DNA of 6,605 nt, taken from positions 1 through 6,605 of the forward strand of contig CAZGTQ010000207.1 in assembly GCA_964528575.1 (NCBI GenBank). The letters run 5' to 3'. Below the pieces are notes generated by a model. The model did not search any database. It was not told where the DNA came from and saw only the letters and a list, made by a program, of their open reading frames with translations. The stretch comes from CAZGTQ01 sp964528575. GTDB taxonomy: Bacteria; Planctomycetota; UBA1135; GCA-002686595. How positions within the stretch are numbered: position 1 is the stretch's first letter; the number at the start of each line of letters is the position of its first letter. Both the position numbers and the translations under genes were made by a program. This document shows positions 3,796 through 6,605 of this stretch, one piece after another.

Positions 3796-6605
3796 ATGAG
3801 GACGCCCCGCCGCCCCGCCACGCCGCCTTCCGTCCGGACGACACGGTCGCTGCCGCTCGCGCTCGCCGGCGCCGCCTGCGCCCGCGCCCTCGCCCTCGCT
3901 TCGGCGCCGGCGGTGAGCGCGCCCGCCGGCTCGCCGGCCGCCGCCGCGCCCGCGCCCGAGGCTCGCACCGAGTGGAGCCAGTCCGCCGCGGGCGGGACGT
4001 GGGCCTCGACGGTGCTGGGCATCGTCGAGAAGCCGGAGGTCTCGTGGCGCTACGACCTCGAGTCGGTCTGGGCGGCGCCCGTGACCTGGAGGGGCATCGT
4101 CTACTTCGTCGCCGAGGACTCGAAGGGCCGCAAGCTGTTCGCGGTGCGGATGGCCGACGGCTCGCTGGTCGCCGAGGAGAAGCTCGGCCGCGGGGAGCGC
4201 GCCTGGCTGCTCGTGTCGGACGACGGGATCGGCGTCGCGGACGAGAAGGGCATCCAGACGTACGTGCTCGAGGAGGACGACGGCGAGATGTCCTTCGAGA
4301 AGGGCAAGAAGATCAAGGGCGAGCTGGCGGCGCCGCCGACGCTCTACGACGGGCTCGTCTTCTTCACCGACGGCAAGCGCAAGGTCCATTGCGCCGATTT
4401 CGTGACCGGCAAGCAGCTCGGCGAGGCGCGCGCCGGCTACGGCCGGCCGTGCGTGGTCGAGGGCGCGGACGGCAAGCTGCGCGTCTCGACGCTCGCCTTC
4501 GGGACGCCGGCGGGCTCGACCGGCATCCAGCTCACGTTCGAAGTCGCCGAGCTCGACCGCTCCAGCCGCCGTCCCGAGTTCGAGGACGTCGAGTCGCGCG
4601 GCGTCTCGGGGTTCCGCACCGGGCCGCGGCCGGAGGACATGGCCGGCGGGACGATCCTGCGCTGGGAGCAGGGCAGCGACAAGGGCTACTACATCTACAC
4701 GCCGGTCCCGGTGCTCTCGACCAAGGGCGAGGAGTTCCACACCATCGTGATCCAGGACGGGTCGGACGGCGGCTCGCTCCAGCCGATCGCGACGCCCCCC
4801 GCGTACGACGGCCGCTATCTGTACGGCTTCGCGAAGGACGGCTCGTTCCAGCGCGCGCCCAACGGCGGCGCGGCGCAGCAGATGATGTCGCCGGCGAGCA
4901 TCCCGACCGCGGTGAAGCCGGGGACGATCTCGGTCGCCGACCGCGTGCTCTACCTCGGCGCCGCCGCGGTCGAGTCGGCCGGCGGGAGCGTGCTGTGGAA
5001 GCTCGACGACTACGACCCGAGCTTCCCGGTCGTCCCGATCGCCGACGGGCGGGCGACGTACGTCACGACCGAAGGCGCGCTCGTCTGCCTCGCCGACCCG
5101 ACGATCACGCCGAAGGAAGCGCTGCCGCCGCCGGTCGCGATCGCGGGGCCCGCGCCGCGGCCGGGCCCGGACGGCGCGATCCTCGCCGACGGCACGTTCG
5201 TGCCCGGCGACGTCGAGATCGCGGACGAGCTCGTCAAGATCGCGGCGAAGGGCGGGGACTACCGCGAGGTGCCGCTGGACCAGGTCGCGATGACGTTGGA
5301 CGGCGAGAACGTCCAGGTCTTCGGCGACGAGTTCCAGTACCCGGTCTTCCGAGCGTGGAACCGCTCGCTACTCAAGGCCTACGCCGAGACGCTCGGGCCC
5401 GCGTTCGACCGCTTCGCCGAGGCCGGGCTCAAGGGCGACTGCAAGACGATCGCGCAGGAGGCCCAGCAGCTCGGCTTCCTCTCGCGCTGGGTCGGCGAGC
5501 TGAACGAGCGCGCCGAGGCGCTCGCGGCCGCCGCGCCGGAGGAGGGCGAGCGTACCGCGATCACCAAGGACTGGATGAAGGGGCGCGGGGCCACCGCGGA
5601 CGCATTCGTCGAGGCGGCGAAGTGGTGCCAGGAGAACGAGCTGCCGCTCGCGGCGACGTGCCTGCTCGCGCAGAGCTACAAGCTGCAGTCGGACAAGGAA
5701 GTGCTCGACCTCGCCGCCCAGCTCGTCGACCCCGGCTTCCCGTTCGCGCAGCAGAAGAACGCGCCCGCGCTCTGGTTGCAGTGGTCGTACGAGCTCCTGC
5801 CCGCGTCCGGCCGCTTCGTCGGCCGCGAGGATCCGCTCTGGGAAGACGTCGCGGGCACGGTCTGGGCGGAGGGCAGCCGCGGCCTGCGCACGAAGAACGT
5901 GACGCTGCTGTGCAAGGACCCCGATCCGGTCGTGATCGGCGCGTGCCTGCGCTACGCCGAGGCCGCCGTCCGCGCGCTCGAGGGCGTGCTGCCGCCGGCG
6001 GACGACGCGGACCCGAACCCGCTCGAGGTCCGCGTGCACAAGAACCGCAAGGACTACCTCGAGGAGCGCAGCCCCACCGGCGAGATCTACGCGATGCCGT
6101 GGAGCGCGGGCTTCTACTCGCCCTCGGACGGCGTGTCGCGCTTCTACGTCACGCGCGACGGCGACACGAACTCGCACGTCGGGCGCTCGCTCAACGAGGT
6201 CCTCGTCCACGAGCTGACGCACCACTACATCGACAAGCGCTACGCGCCCGGCCGCAGCGGCAGCGCCGAGCAGCCGGGCTACTGGATCGTCGAGGGCTTC
6301 GCGAGCTTCGTCTCCGACCAGGTCGTCGACATGGGCGGCGATGCCTCGACGTTCGACAACCCGAACGTGAAGAGCGTCGACGCGACGGCGATGTGCGCGA
6401 AGCAGGGGCAGTGGTTCGCGACCAAGGACCTCGTCGACCTGCCGCAGTCGCAATTCCAGCGGCTCGGGGACGAAGTCGTGACGACCGTCTACCTGCGCAG
6501 CGCCAAGCACAACGCGCCGATGTCGCAGCGCGGCATCTTCTACGAGCAGGCCGCGAGCCTCGTCTACTTCCTGATGAACGAGTGCGGCGACGAGGGGCGC
6601 GAGAA
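3796..6605 (+). CDS. Exported PQQ-like propeller / gluzincin metallopeptidase-like protein (truncated at the right edge)
   Basis: The frame is open without a stop for 936 codons to the window end. Residues 1-42 look like a signal peptide: arginines at 2-18, then a hydrophobic Leu/Ala core and likely cleavage near AVSA (39-42). Residues about 82-435 show beta-propeller strands with PQQ-repeat-like turns, such as FAVRMADGSLVAEE, HCADFVTGKQLGEA and GALVCLADP. Residues 459-513 form a small beta module (ADGTFVPGDVEI, then YREVPLDQV). About 515-655 is largely helical. The C-terminal part (from about 680) carries HELTH (His805, Glu806, His809), followed 23 residues later by Glu833 in WIVEGFASF. This is the zinc-binding and catalytic layout of gluzincins and resembles the DUF1570 group. 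All three zinc ligands and the catalytic Glu are present, so activity is plausible. The protein is probably periplasmic or surface-located; the substrate is unknown. The propeller may bind partners or polymers (inference). Confidence 0.85.
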   Translation, partial: MRTPRRPATPPSVRTTRSLPLALAGAACARALALASAPAVSAPAGSPAAAAPAPEARTEWSQSAAGGTWASTVLGIVEKPEVSWRYDLESVWAAPVTWRGIVYFVAEDSKGRKLFAVRMADGSLVAEEKLGRGERAWLLVSDDGIGVADEKGIQTYVLEEDDGEMSFEKGKKIKGELAAPPTLYDGLVFFTDGKRKVHCADFVTGKQLGEARAGYGRPCVVEGADGKLRVSTLAFGTPAGSTGIQLTFEVAELDRSSRRPEFEDVESRGVSGFRTGPRPEDMAGGTILRWEQGSDKGYYIYTPVPVLSTKGEEFHTIVIQDGSDGGSLQPIATPPAYDGRYLYGFAKDGSFQRAPNGGAAQQMMSPASIPTAVKPGTISVADRVLYLGAAAVESAGGSVLWKLDDYDPSFPVVPIADGRATYVTTEGALVCLADPTITPKEALPPPVAIAGPAPRPGPDGAILADGTFVPGDVEIADELVKIAAKGGDYREVPLDQVAMTLDGENVQVFGDEFQYPVFRAWNRSLLKAYAETLGPAFDRFAEAGLKGDCKTIAQEAQQLGFLSRWVGELNERAEALAAAAPEEGERTAITKDWMKGRGATADAFVEAAKWCQENELPLAATCLLAQSYKLQSDKEVLDLAAQLVDPGFPFAQQKNAPALWLQWSYELLPASGRFVGREDPLWEDVAGTVWAEGSRGLRTKNVTLLCKDPDPVVIGACLRYAEAAVRALEGVLPPADDADPNPLEVRVHKNRKDYLEERSPTGEIYAMPWSAGFYSPSDGVSRFYVTRDGDTNSHVGRSLNEVLVHELTHHYIDKRYAPGRSGSAEQPGYWIVEGFASFVSDQVVDMGGDASTFDNPNVKSVDATAMCAKQGQWFATKDLVDLPQSQFQRLGDEVVTTVYLRSAKHNAPMSQRGIFYEQAASLVYFLMNECGDEGRE

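Noticed and set aside
3814..3885. Lipoprotein signal (Cys28 after LAGAA) or Tat signal in the exported protein
   Set aside because: The residue three before Cys28 is Gly rather than a Leu-type lipobox residue. The early RR pair lacks the Tat consensus. An ordinary Sec signal with cleavage near residue 42 fits better.
3682..4740. 352-codon minus-strand open frame opposite the start of the exported peptidase gene
   Set aside because: The plus strand has a signal peptide, a Shine-Dalgarno and propeller-like repeats in a frame open to the window end; the antisense frame is an Arg/Ala-rich shadow.
5368..6510. 380-codon minus-strand open frame opposite the peptidase domain
   Set aside because: The plus frame here encodes HELTH and the downstream Glu in the expected order; the antisense translation is Arg/Leu/Val-rich without domain motifs.

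Overview
The window is very GC-rich (roughly 70% or more by eye) and gene-dense, with strong G/C preference at third codon positions. That bias produces many long spurious open frames on both strands. I read five genes. The organism is inferred to be a high-GC environmental bacterium. A large exported protein joining a PQQ-like propeller to a gluzincin peptidase, together with starts that lack a Shine-Dalgarno sequence, would fit Planctomycetota. Myxococcota or a related group is possible. No taxonomic marker gene is present, so this is only a lean.

Layout. Positions 552-1 (minus strand) hold the first 184 residues of a YgfK-like oxidoreductase that runs off the left edge. It is divergent, across 66 bp, from a two-gene plus-strand operon. 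The first operon gene (619-1284) joins a MerR/Xis-type helix-turn-helix to a PTS EIIA type-2 domain that keeps its phospho-acceptor His. The second (1281-3101) is a ClC-family chloride channel/transporter with a C-terminal CBS pair. The two overlap by a GTGA stop/start and so look translationally coupled. A small SRPBCC (START-like) ligand-binding protein follows at 3175-3615. After a 180-bp gap, a large exported protein starts at 3796 and runs off the right edge. It has a signal peptide, a PQQ-like beta-propeller and a C-terminal HExxH...E metallopeptidase.

How the parts may work together. The HTH-EIIA/ClC pair is the most suggestive unit: a phosphorylatable EIIA-like sensor is made together with an anion channel or transporter. 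This is reminiscent of EIIA-Ntr control of ion transport in enterobacteria, but the link is inferred from gene order only. The ClC lacks the internal proton glutamate and has altered filter motifs while keeping the gating glutamate. The SRPBCC protein and the exported peptidase appear to be independent transcription units.

Regulation. Three plus-strand starts (619, 3175, 3796) are each preceded by an octamer of the form GCTANNNT (603-610, 3161-3168, 3701-3708). In the first two it lies so close to the ATG that transcripts would be leaderless or nearly so, and neither gene has a Shine-Dalgarno. In the third it would leave an ~80-nt leader, and that gene does have a good GAGGA ribosome binding site. 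I found no RNA genes, CRISPR arrays, insertion sequences or integration sites, and nothing that clearly amounts to an undescribed system.
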